Shown here in pieces: positions 53,628-63,981 of a stretch of DNA of 64,000 nucleotides. The DNA lies in assembly GCA_963556145.1 (NCBI GenBank), contig OY744472.1:4092001-4156000 (forward strand). Direction: 5' to 3'. How positions within the stretch are numbered: position 1 is the stretch's first letter; each line of letters starts with the position of its first letter. The notes below the pieces were generated by a model. That model was not told the origin of the DNA. It made no database searches and saw only the letters and a program-made list of their open reading frames with translations. The stretch is from Hygrocybe punicea. Lineage: Eukaryota; Basidiomycota; Agaricomycetes; Agaricales; Hygrophoraceae. Both the position numbers and the translations under genes were made by a program.

Positions 53628-53847
53628 TTCCATGGCCAGACTAAATACCCAGGGCGGTAGGCCAACCCATGTTCCATGGCCAGGCAAAAAGCCCAGAGCG
53701 GTCAGCCAATCCATGTTCCATGGCTAGCCAAAATACCCAGGGCAGTCAGCCAAACCATATTCTATGGGCTGCCAAAATACCCAGACTGGCCAGCCAATCC
53801 AGTTTCCATGGCCAGCCAATATATCCCTCTGCTTCGGCTAACTCATG
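53628..53847. repeat. 44 bp minisatellite, five units
   Basis: Units starting TTCCATGGCCAG...AAAATACCCAG and ending ...CAGCCAA.CCATG are exactly 44 bp and occur five times in a row. The last unit is the most diverged. Related CAACAACAGCAGC triplets occur at 53990-54040. Confidence 0.88.
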
Positions 53848-54328
53848 TCCACCAGAACATGGACTCCTTGGCCAAGCCACCTGCCCTGGAGAAAGATATT
53901 GGTTGGCTGAGTTTGGCTGGCCCACTTGGAGTGGGAATTGTCTATCTTGGCTGACCCATGTATCATGGGAAAGCTACGCTGAAAGGGCTCCAACAACAGC
54001 AGCCACAACAGCCAACAGCAGCTACTAGCAACAGCAGCGGTGAATGGTTGTGTGCCCAAGCATCTGAGTTTTTTATTTATGTTTCATTGATTTTTTTACT
54101 GATGACATTCTAACTATGCCCATGGCCATACCCACTCCCACACCCACAAAGCCAACAGGAATGAGGGCAAGATGCTACAACAGGGACATCAACAGGTGAT
54201 GAGAACAAGGACTGCCACAATGACCACACAGGACTGGGATGAGGAGCACGAGAACGAGAACAACGAAGGACATGGTCATAGGTCATTTAGCCTAGTAGAT
54301 CAATATAATTATTTTGGCTTTTCTTTTA

Positions 54329-55210
54329 TATAACGATGAAAATATTGGATGTACCAGAAGAAGCCTCAGGTGATAGATTGAGAGGCAGTGCAGTGTGCTC
54401 CCTCAAGTTGGCTGTGGTCAAGTCTTGGTGGCTGCTAGGGCCTGGGAGAGTTGGGTGGATGTAGCTGGGTCCAGCAGCAGGTTGTGGTGAGATTGCAAAG
54501 GTACGGTGGCTGTAACCAGTGACAGGTTGTGGGACTGCGAAGGAGGTATGATGGTAAGCAGAGAAGTCATCTGTCAATCCGCTGGCAGCAGGTTGTAGGA
54601 CCATGTAGGTATGATGGCTGGGACCGGCAACAGGTTGCGAGACTGTAAAGGAGGTATGGTGGCTGGGGGTGAAGCACTCTGCATTTGTCAATCCATCAGT
54701 GTGATGTTGAAGATGAGAGGGGAGTTGTATAGAATAGTCAATATTTGACTGCTGCACATTACCACTCTCTACAGCTGGAGTAGTTTGCAAAGCATCTCTG
54801 TAAAGCATTTTTAATGATAAGAGAACTATGCAGCTGAAATATTGACTTACCGGCCATTCTGAGCAATATTCTGACCCACGATGTCCAGGAAATACATGTA
54901 ATATTCACTTGCCATAAAGTCATTGAGTTCCACCCTGTAGGCGTTGTATACAGCCTGGTAAATTTCTTTTGAAAATTTGATCTCCTGGTGTACACCAGTG
55001 GCCCACTCATGAAATGTGTTCAACAACTGTGTAAAGCAAAGATTTTTGGTAAGAAAAGATCATGAAACATGGACATTTTACCATCATTCCTCCCAGGGCC
55101 ATGTAGGCATCTGCATGGGTAACCCCCAGGTATTTCCCATGGACCCATACCTGATCGGACAAATACCCATACCCAGATTGCAGGTACGGGTCAGGTGGCA
55201 GACCCATTTG
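54329..55210 (-). CDS. DUF6532-like protein, C-terminal portion
   Basis: Exon 1 (to about 55082) ends HADAYMALGGMM. After an intron (GTAAAATG...TTTACACAG) the next exon reads LLNTFHEWATGVHQEIKFSK, then EIYQAVYNAYRVELNDFMAS and YYMYFLDIVGQNIAQNG. A second intron (GTAAGTCA...) leads to DALQTTPAVESGNVQQSNID and a tail of about 150 residues with loose repeats of SHHTSF.V.QPVAGPS. The EW.TG......FS...Y..VY.AY....NDF pattern resembles the end of DUF6532. The N-terminal part of the family is not visible; upstream sequence around 55090-55270 is rich in GGGTA/TACCC words and may be a repeat. Function unknown. Confidence 0.5.
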
Positions 55211-55631
55211 GCTAGCTGGCAGGTTGGATGGGTATGAGACGAGTCATGGGTTACCTGATGACCCATGTATTACAGTAATATTATTAAAATAAAATAAACG
55301 GAGGGTGGGGTACTTTGCCCTGCCCTGCCCATCCTTCGTGTTCACCCTCCTCGTTCTGCTGTCACGGCTCCACCCCACCATCCCCATCATCCTCCTGTGT
55401 GCCACCGTTTGTCACTCGTCCATGTCATTGGGTGTGGGTGCTGGCAGCTGGTGCCTGAACGTGGGGAGATGGGGTGTTGCAGCTGAAGTCCCTCCTGTTC
55501 CCGCTCCTGTTGTGGTGTGTGGCAATTGCTGCTGCTGTTGCCATTGCTGCTGCTGTTCGCATTGGTGGTGGTAACCTTGGTGGATGGTGTTGGGTGGTGG
55601 TGGTTTGGATGGCATTTGCATTTGCACGTTG

Positions 55632-55776
55632 GAGTGGTCCCGAGGGACCTCTCGGGATCGGGGACGGAATCCAATGGAAAGGTCAAAGGTGGATGGGATA
55701 GAGAACTGTCTACCACATCAGGAACGACTACTGACTAAGGGTGTGGTCACGTGACCTGCCAGGCACCACTACTACA
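55632..55776 (-). repeat. R1 repeat, near-complete copy
   Basis: GAGTGGTCCCGAGGGACC to CACCACTACTACA matches the copy at 5720-5865 throughout. No target duplication is evident here; the flanks are GCACGTTG and AGTGCCCC. Confidence 0.85.
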
Positions 55777-55989
55777 AGTGCCCCTCTCTCTCATAGCGAT
55801 GCCCTCGTCGCTAGCAAGAGACAAGTGAAACAAAAAAAGAAAGAAACTGAAGGACTGGAAGACAACAGAAAGGGAACACAGGGAGAACAGGAAGAGCACA
55901 AAGAAAAGCACAAAAGGAGAAGGTGTAGACTAGTCTACTCCAGATGGATCTAACAAGGGTAGGTCATTGTGAAAAAAAGACGTAGTGGA

Positions 55990-57150
55990 ATGTGGAAAAG
56001 GGGGCAGAACGAGACGGCGTGGAGTTGGTGGGTGGGTCATTGGGCGTGAGTCAACACGAGGGAACGTGGGGCTGCCATACGATATGTGGGCAGGGCCATG
56101 AACGCATCCGTTTGGGGTACGGCCGTTGTGGTAGGTCGCAGGGGTGGGGCCATGGCTGTGGGGGCGGGGGTGGATGGGTTCGGGTCGTTGGGCACGCGGT
56201 TGGGGATTGTCGTATTGCGTGGGTAGGTTGTTGGGGTGTTGTGTAGACACATGGAGGATTGGGATGTGGGGCCACGTGTGTGTAAATGGGAATATGGAGG
56301 GGTGGGATGTGCTGATGGCATTGGGCTGGTTTTTCTGCCTGGAGCTTGCACGGTCAAGGTCGATCGTGTTGGAAATGGGCGTGCGGGGCCGTAAAATGAG
56401 TCGGCGTGGGGCTCGCAGGTGCGTGTATGTCCGGTTCGTCGTTTGGTTATGCTGGGTGGGGCCGGACGCATCGTTTGCGTGTGTATAGGCCGTTGGGGTT
56501 GTATTGGTACTGCAGACGCGAGGGATCCAGCATGGGCGTGTTGTGCCATGCCAATGGGGTCGAGGAAATGGGTGCTGGCGTGTGCCAGAAGCGCGAGTCG
56601 ATGTGGTGACGTGGCAGTTGGGCAACGCGGCAACGAATGGGTAGGCGTGATAACGGTGTTGGTGAGGACGGCGCAGGTGAATATGGGGTGGGTAGAGCTG
56701 CTGTACGGATGCGGGGGGGTCTCAAGCGTCTGTGTATTCAGTAGTGAACCTGTGGGCGTCCGAATGAAAAATGGTAGGTCGAAAATGGGGACGATGATGT
56801 CGAGGGCGCGTCTTGCTGCATGACGGCGTTGTTGGATGCACTGTCCAGCTCGGCAGCCTCGTGGGGGTCGTCTAAGGAGCGTGGGGTGCTGTGGGTGCGC
56901 ATGGGTGGTCAGATTTCTGGTGGGCAAAGCTGGTGACGTGGCTGCGCGAAGTGGCTGTGTGGAATGGTGAGGAAGTATGAAAGGTGGTGAGGATGGTTGT
57001 GGGGCATGTAGAATAATGCAGACGTAATGCTGGGGCCATCGGAGATTGTTTTCTGTAGTGTTTTGCATGGGTGTGCTGTGTGGAATCGCGCGGGTGGGCT
57101 CTCGGGGGGGTACTCTGTGCTTGAAAATCTCTGTTGCTGTACTCAAAAAG
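55990..57150. other. GC-rich, strand-skewed segment between two R1 copies
   Basis: The plus strand is strongly G and T rich (GGGGTG, GGTGGG, TTGGG) and differs sharply in composition from both neighbours. This leaves a 369-codon open frame on the minus strand (57146-56037) full of His, Thr and Pro. The frame has no domain, signal or repeat motif, and open frames also exist on the plus strand, so coding is doubtful. Same-orientation R1 copies at 55632 and 57219 bracket it. Confidence 0.4.
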
Positions 57151-57218
57151 GGTCTGTGTGAGTGGAATGTTGTGGTCTCCAGTGGCGTGGCTCGAATTGC
57201 GTTCTCATCACCACGATG

Positions 57219-57290
57219 GAGTGGTCCCGAGGGACCTCTCAGGATTGGGGACGGAATCCAATGGAAAGGTCAAAGGTGGATGGGAGAGGA
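57219..57290 (-). repeat. R1 repeat, partial copy
   Basis: GAGTGGTCCCGAGGGACC to GGTCAAAGGTGGATGGGA matches the first half of R1. The second half is missing. It is preceded by TCTCATCACCAC, a sequence that also adjoins the diverged copy at 58913-59075 (as GTGGTGATGAGA). Confidence 0.8.
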
Positions 57291-57612
57291 GCCATCTACA
57301 AGGAAGATCAGCAACCTAGATATCAAGAATCGTCGATTAATGATCAATGGCGGTGCTGGTATATCCAGGCAGTGTTGGGCTGTTGGCGCAATAATGCTGA
57401 AGTTAGTGTTGGCAACACACAACATGTTGCCAAACATATTACCAACATTTGTACATAAGCAACCATACATTTGCCTGATTGCCTCTTTTGGCACATCAGC
57501 ATGATCGGCACCTTTGATAAGGTGCTCAGTCAGTCACTGAAACTTGATGATTATCAGATCTTGATAAAGCTCCTTGGTCCAGAAGGACACCACTTCCCCC
57601 CCTCTTCACACA

Positions 57613-58912
57613 ATGAGTTCCAGAGCAAGAAAGTGGTGGCGAGATTACTTCCATGACCATCCTCGATTGGACATTCGTCCAAAGGATCCAGAGGCATGGT
57701 TTTCATCTGGACATTCATTGGCTAGGGTATACTGTAAGCAGTGCTTTCGCCACCACAAGGCTGAGGTCTTGCAGGAGCAGCAAATGGAGATCTCAACAGG
57801 ATTGCGACAAGAGTTACAGCCCTTAGAAGGAATTGAGTCTTTTCGTACATCTCTTCCACTCATTATGCAGGCTTTTAATAACCTGTATTGAATTTGAAGT
57901 GTGGATGCAAAAATGTGCTAAAGACCAGCGGAGAGGTTGGCTTCCAGCATGAGCTGGGACTCTTATCATACATCTCAGATCCTGCACATACCAGCCTCCC
58001 GAAGTCAAGTTACAAGCTGAACAAGAGCGAAGTGAAGAGTCCCCCCAACCTATAAGCACTCACTCCTACCAACCAACAAACATGCCTCCTCCTCCCAATT
58101 TTCATCTGGGCCCTTCTGGATTTGCACCTAGCCCAATGTTGTTAAATCCACCATTCCCTTGAGATCCAGCTGCGAGCTCGTCAACTGGACCTGGAACAAG
58201 TAATTACTATCCCCTCTGAAGCACTCCCACCTCGGCGCAATGTTCACCATTACCTTCCCCATACCTTGGAACCTTTTTGGATGCAGGACTGTCAAGAGCT
58301 ACAAGTCCAGCTGTTTCGGAGTCTGGCTTGCTAACACCTGCACAATCACAGCCTCACCTTGTTAAGCGTAAAGCATCATCACAACTCACCTGCATATTCC
58401 CACCATTTAACCAGCCACATTTTGAAGAGTGCATTGCTCACCTCACAGCTTCCGCAGGACTTCCCCTCTCATGGGTTATATCACCTTCTCGGAAGGTTCT
58501 TACTGGATGGCTTCTCCCTCAAGCTGTTATCCACCTTCGAGAAGATGCTATTAAACGAGCAAGAGGTCATTTGGCGACTCTTCAAGCAGATGGTTGGACC
58601 GGAGAAAACCATCACCATCTCATTGCATTCATGATGAGTGCAAATCACAAGGTAAGCACTTTGTCATCTCTCACCCCTGGAAACTGATGCATCCTGTGGA
58701 AAGATCCATACACTGCATGTCCACAATGCATCTGGGGAGTGAAAAATGGCCGAAAACCTGTTGCAGCTCATGGTTGAGGTGATTGAACTTGCAGAGAGTA
58801 AATGGGGTGTAACTGTGATTGCCTTTGTGACTGATGCTTCTGGGGAGTCTCGCAAAGTGCGAAGGCTTCTCATCATTAAATTCCCTCACATTATAGTGTT
58901 ATATTGTTACAC
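57613..58912 (+). pseudogene. hAT-family transposase, truncated
   Basis: The start at 57613 reads MSSRARKWWRDYFHDHPRLD. A BED-finger-like segment follows: YCKQCFRHHKAEVLQEQQM, and later HLRSCTYQPPEV in another exon. A Pro/Ser-rich linker follows with a stop near 58160. The core begins about 58277 with PAQSQPHLVKRKASSQLTC, FNQPHFEECIAHLTASAG and ATLQADGWTGENHHHLIAFM. A further frame change precedes LLQLMVEVIELAESKWGVTV and IAFVTDASGESRKVRRL. It ends abruptly after HIIVLYCY at the border of a diverged R1 copy. The DGW.G...HH.IAFM and VTDASGE.RK.RRL blocks fit the RNase H-like fold region of Agaricomycete hAT transposases. The C-terminal dimerisation domain is gone. Confidence 0.7.
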
Positions 58913-59075
58913 TGTAGTAGATGTGCCTGGGCTGTCATGTGCCCAGTTCCCATGGTTGACCTTAGTCAGTAGGCTTCCTGATGTAGTAGTCAGTCTCATC
59001 CTTCGATATCGACTCTGTTCCACACGATTTCGGCGTGAGCACCCTGAGAGGTCCCTTGGGACCTCTCCACGTGGT
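58913..59075 (+). repeat. R1 repeat, diverged full-length copy, opposite orientation
   Basis: TGTAGTAGATGTGCCTGGGC starts the copy, CTTAGTCAGTAG and CTTCCTGATGTAGTAG follow, and GAGAGGTCCCTTGGGACC ends it. These are the reverse complement of R1 landmarks in the correct order. It cuts the hAT transposase after its catalytic-core blocks. Confidence 0.65.
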
Positions 59076-59840
59076 GATGAGAGTGTGATTTGACTTGCGG
59101 ATTCTTTTCTTGTCACTTTCTGCCTTTTTTTTGACCTCCCTTACTGCTTTTCTCGTGAAAACGACTTTTTTCGGCCTCACCACCCACTGCAGAGCAACGG
59201 ACACTTTTTTTATTCATACTCCAGGCTCTCACGTCACCCCAGCACCCTTTGTTCAGTTCCCTAGGGCCCAGCATTCACCCTTGTCGACCCAAACTATGCA
59301 GCTGTGACCCTCGTTGAGCATCAAAGCGCCAGGCCACATTGTGATGGCGAGTTCTGTTGTAGACCCGGAATGGGAATCCACGGAAAGTGGTGATCAGCTA
59401 AGAAGTGATCAGAGGAATTTAGTTTCTTTTAGAAAGGTCTAGTCAATCCAACCCGAATCCAGGGGTTCTGGACTCTGAGGGAGAGTATGGGAAAGGACAA
59501 AGGCAAGTATCAATGAGACGGGATGATAAGAGGATTCTATATGGGACTCTGGGTATCGGTATTTCTATATTGTTTGTAGTATAAATGTGCTACTTTTATT
59601 CTACTGAGAGGGATCCTGTGCTGTAAGTGCGATGGCTGTAAATGATAGGGGTGGAGTGGAGTGGAGTATAGGTGGAATGCTATGTACTAGGAGACGGGAA
59701 ACGAAGATATATGATATATAACTAGAAACGTACTGATTCCGGGTTGTTAGGGACATTTCATTGCATGTAGGAACAATTCCGGAGGCGGAATCTGGAGCGG
59801 AATCGATAGGAATGAGCTGAATCAAACGGAATCGACGATA
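59076..59840. other. no gene seen
   Basis: No reading frame with recognisable content. From 59600 the sequence may be promoter of the plus-strand gene that follows. Confidence 0.35.
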
Positions 59841-59873
59841 TGGGAATGGGAATGGATGGGAACGGAGTGAGAT

Positions 59874-61500
59874 ATGAAGGGGAAACAGATCCACACAATC
59901 CGGAGCCTCTACATCCAGTCAGGACTCAGATTGAGATCATCCCTGGTCGATCCATACGAAGTAATGAAGATCCTGGGGTCGTGGGAAGAAAAGAGCGGAA
60001 ACGATGTCAAAAACAGGCAGAAATGGGAGTACAACGTGAGCAGAGTCAAAGCTGGTGGGTATCGAAGCGTCGGGAGGGGCGATCCGGAGCTACCAAAATA
60101 GTATGGGCGAGACAGCTGGACAAGGGAATAATGGTCACGTGATGGGGCAACAAATACAAACAAGAAAACTTTTCAACGTGACTTCAACAATCTCGACAAC
60201 AACCTCAACAAGCCCAACACCAACAAACACCAACACCAATGCCAGATGTTGACGGAATATGACAACTTCCTCAACACTCTCAATGCGGAAATGTGGCAAG
60301 ACTTCAAGAACGCCATAGCTGAGTTACTAGAAGTCGACGTGGCCAGAATCGATATTGTACACGATGGATTCAAGAACGAGGCATGGCAATGGGTGGTGAG
60401 ATGATGACAGGCCATGGTAAGAGATCCCGTTCCTGTAAACGGCACGAACTAATGATACCCGGCAGCAGAACTACAGGGGAATATTGATGGAAATCCGGGA
60501 CAACGGAATTGACGTGATGGAACCAAGGGACTTCTCAAGGGGTGGAGAGATGGTGGTGGAGGTTGAGGAGTGGTTGTGGAGCTGGGAGGAATACAAGAAG
60601 CAGGAGCAGGAAGCGGTGGTGCGTCGGGAAGTCGAGGAAGCGTCACGGTTGCAGGAGGAAAAGGAGGAGGAGAAAGCAAGGAAACAATGGGTCGAGGAGG
60701 CGGCGGAGCTCAAGCAGAAATGGGCAGAGGATTTGCGTCAGTACGAGGAGGAGATAAATAGGAGGGCGGAGGTGGAGAAGTGGGTCGAGGAGGCGGAAAG
60801 GGCGAAGGCAGCAGAGGCAGCAAAAAGGGAGGCTGATGCAGCTGCGGAAAGGGACCGGGAGGAGACCAGACAAACCAGCAATCATGGAAGCGAGGACGAG
60901 GAGGGCACCTGGTCTGACCAACAACTACGAAAATACGAAAAACTCCAAGTACTTAACATGATCAAAAACAAAAAGGTCAACCAGGATAAAAGGGTCAACC
61001 GGGACAACAAAACTGTTCACAGGGAGTACAATAGTGGGGATGACTTTTCGAACGCAAGCAGGAATGGGGACACGGGACTGAAGGGAAAGCTTCTGGGGGT
61101 AAGTAATATCTCATGGACTCGTATATCCATTGTGCCTAATTAATTCGTAGTATATGCAGTCGTTCCAGATCCGGCAATGCGATGCGTGTGTGACCGCCAA
61201 CACGGTTTGTTGCGAAATTGAAGGGTACGCGTGCGACCGTTGCAAAAGGCTTAAATGATGCTGCGGGTTATCGACGAAGGGACCAGCCACTGGAACTGGG
61301 AAAGCGGAATGGAAAGGGAAGGCGAAGGCGGGAAGTCCAAAGTGAAAGATCGTAGCGAAGAAGATTCCGAAGCCGGTGAAGAAGCCCAAGCTACGGGCCG
61401 GAGAGGTGTCAACAAGCAAACGGATGTTGACCGATGTTGAACCAGATACGGTGTTATGTGAATGTTTGTTTCACCAAGAATTACCGGAGTTGACTTTGTT
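59874..61500 (+). pseudogene. coiled-coil protein with C-terminal cysteine cluster, unknown function
   Basis: A first frame (59874-60101) reads GLRLRSSLVDPYEVMKILGS and DVKNRQKWEYNVSRVKAGGY. The exon at 60246-60395 reads MLTEYDNFLNTLNAEMWQDF and IAELLEVDVARIDIVHDGFK. After an intron (GTGAGATG...CGGCAG) comes QNYRGILMEIRDNGIDVMEP, then about 120 residues of Glu/Lys/Arg-rich coiled coil (EEYKKQEQEAVVRREVEE and similar). After a third intron (61099-61150) a cysteine cluster appears: IRQCDACVTANTVCCEIEGY and ACDRCKRLK, TGA, CCG. A basic tail follows with a second TGA, then KKPKLRAGEVSTSKRMLTDV. The C..C......CC......C..C layout recalls zinc clusters of Agaricomycete hypothetical proteins. It could be a DNA-binding protein, but no known family was identified. 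Confidence 0.5.
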
Positions 61501-62812
61501 CAGGTACCTTCTTGTTGTTCATGGGTTTCTAAAATCTAAATAACCTATCAGGAAGGGGTTTGTGGGTATATGTACTATATGAATCAATAGAATGTAATAG
61601 TGAGGTCTCTTCAATTAAGAATTGAGACTTTGAGTGGGTATGAATAGCAATTGGGTGTGTGATGTACTGAAAATACTAATATTCACTACTGGAATATAAA
61701 AATATGAACTAATGAATACCGATAACAATATTCACCAGTTGAATATGGGTGGTTTTGGCTACAGGGCCTATTCAATGAAGAGTATCTCTGGTTATAATAT
61801 CTGACTTAAATCCGAAGCTCCAAACACACATTGGCTACTAGTTCAGGGATATCTTTAATACCTTTTGAATACCCTGTTTTGTTTAGGATGAAACCTTAAC
61901 CTTAGAAGTGTATCTATCTGACTAATGCTGACTAATGAATTGATTGGACTAATTGAACTGGGTGAATTCTCCTTGATGACAAGGGGAACTCAGAGAATGA
62001 TAGAATAAGAGTGAACTAGACTGGATTGCAAGCACTAGCTACTACAATGAGTAACTACTAGTACTAAGAGAATGAGGGATCACACTGTATGAACCCAACT
62101 AAGAGTGACTACTGAATGGTGAGGGGGGAAATCCTACTGACTACTGGAATTTTGGGGCCCTATTTATACTGTTGGAGAACAATGGGGGACTGAGAACAAT
62201 GGGAAAGTGAGAACAATAGGACTGAGTCATGAGAACAATGGATGGCATCAAAGAGGCTGTGAAAAATGGGCTCTATCTCCATTTGGACTGTTTAGAACAA
62301 AGGACTGCTCAGAACAATAGACCATTGTCTTTATGTAAGCAGACTATCACAATCACTCTCTGATGCATCCTATCTTATCATTATCTTATCATCCTCTTGT
62401 TCACATCTTATCTAATCATTTCTCATTATCTAGCTGAGCCGCTTTTGATCAATACAAGTAAACAAGATTTGTAATCAATCCATTACTGCTAATATAGGTA
62501 AGAATGCTAGTTGGGCTTGTCTCCTTGCACGCGCAATACAGAGAAATATATAATAAATACTAATAAGTGGGGGATGTGCCTCTGTGCACCATACATAAAC
62601 GGCTAGGTCTGGGCATTGCTAGTGAAGCCATAATAAATGATATAAAGGTAAGCATATATCTATTTGTGTCTGTTCACTGGCATGCGTAATGTGGAAAGGC
62701 ATAGAATGGGTACTAATGAGTGTAGGTGTGCATCCATAGTGTTGCACTTAAATATCTAAGTCCATGGTCCAATGGTAAACCCATGACATTACACCCAAAA
62801 ACACTTGGGGTC
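61501..62812. other. no gene seen
   Basis: AT-rich, with repeated CTAGT, ACTAATGAAT and GAGAACAATGG words (four GAGAACAATGG-like units at 62180-62240). No supported reading frame. Confidence 0.4.
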
Positions 62813-63100
62813 ATGACAACGGAATCGGAGCGGGACGATGGGAGGCGAGGGAATCCGTTCAAGCATCCGTGGATCAGAGCCAAAATCAATGACCACGTAT
62901 GGGCAATGCGGAAGATGGTGACAGAAACCCAACGGGAGATCTCAACGATCGCAGACAGCCTATCTGAATACGTTGCAGAGATCCATACGAAGCTAACCCA
63001 TTGGACAAAGGAGCTAAACCGGCTCCGCGCAAACCAAGCCCACATCCTTGGTCAACTTGACCTAATCGACACGAAACTCGACGAAGGGAGAAGGGAATAA
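62813..63100 (+). CDS. small coiled-coil protein, 95 residues
   Basis: From ATG 62813 it reads MTTESERDDGRRGNPFKHPW, then NDHVWAMRKMVTETQREIST, SLSEYVAEIHTKLTHWTKEL and LDLIDTKLDEGRRE before the stop. The heptad-like spacing of I, L and V suggests a coiled coil. It lies downstream of, and on the same strand as, the coiled-coil gene at 59874-61500, so it could be a separate short gene or a distal exon. Family not recognised. Confidence 0.4.
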   Translation: MTTESERDDGRRGNPFKHPWIRAKINDHVWAMRKMVTETQREISTIADSLSEYVAEIHTKLTHWTKELNRLRANQAHILGQLDLIDTKLDEGRRE

Positions 63101-63238
63101 AAAGGGATGGACGGAAAGGGAAACGGAATGCGGTACAATGTACATAGAGAAAAATAGAGTACATAATAAAACCTATAGACGGAAATGGTGAAACAGAAAG
63201 CTAAGTGAAATGGAATCTGGTGGTCGAGGTGGAGGACG

Positions 63239-63881
63239 TAGTGTTGCCGAAGTTCGGTTCAGTCCGGTTTTTCGCTATTTTTGAAAAACCAGAACCGGAA
63301 CCGTTGGTTCGGTTCAGCCAAATGCCAAACCCAAACCAGGACCGTGTCGAACAGTTCCACAGCGTTCGGTCTGCGTTCAAATGTGGTTCGAACCGCAAAC
63401 CAACCTCCAAATACCTTGCGCAGGCTGGACGTGCGTCAATTGACGTGGCTGTCACCCTCACAAGGTAGATGGGGGGGCACTCCATCTGTTTTTGCAAGGT
63501 TGGGTTGGGGCCAGGCACTTCCCATGGGCGTCCGCACGTGCTACCTACCTCACAAAGAATGGGGACGCGTCAATTGACATGCTCCGTCTGTTTTCACGAG
63601 GTTGGATGGGGCTGGGGACTTCCTATGGGCGTCCGCATGTCAATTGATGCAGCTAGGGCATGTTCATGAGGGACATACCTGGGCCGGTAGGTGGGCACAC
63701 CGCCCTCCCAGCCTTCAACTCCCCATCATCGTCGTCGTCATCGTCATCATGTTGGTGTTGGTGTTGTAAGTGGTGGTGGAGGCTAGTGCTGCCAAAGTTC
63801 GGTTCAGAACTGAACCGAACCCGGTTCGAACTCCGAACCGAACCGGAAGTTTGGTTCAGTCCAGCACCTTGGGCTGAACTG
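63239..63881. repeat. GTTCGG-rich repeat ends related to the element at 44668
   Basis: TAGTGTTGCCGAAGTTCGGT at 63239 and TAGTGCTGCCAAAGTTCGGT at 63784 are two same-orientation copies of the left arm seen at 44668. Both are followed by GAACCG/CCGAAC-rich sequence. The second runs into a gap. Between them is a partial tandem repeat with ACTTCC.ATGGGCGTCCGCA (63507 and 63617), then CATCGTCGTCGTCATCGTCA triplets. Confidence 0.65.
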
Positions 63882-63981
63882 NNNNNNNNNNNNNNNNNNN
63901 NNNNNNNNNNNNNNNNNNNNNNNNNNNNNNNNNNNNNNNNNNNNNNNNNNNNNNNNNNNNNNNNNNNNNNNNNNNNNNNNN
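63882..63981. other. assembly gap, 100 N
   Basis: Exactly 100 unknown bases, inside a dispersed repeat. Confidence 0.95.

Noticed and set aside
56037..57146. 369-codon minus-strand open frame rich in His, Thr and Pro
   Set aside because: The strand has an extreme G+T bias that removes stop codons on the other strand. No domain or conserved block was recognised, and open frames on the plus strand overlap it.
55632..57290. A complete LTR retrotransposon with R1 as LTR
   Set aside because: No gag, protease, reverse transcriptase, primer-binding site or polypurine tract is visible, and the downstream R1 copy is only half length.
9000..61400. TGA reassignment or selenocysteine as an explanation for in-frame TGA codons
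   Set aside because: The same genes also show splice-site loss, frame changes and loss of catalytic residues, and nearby genes end properly at TGA (for example 46847). Decay by transition mutations is simpler.
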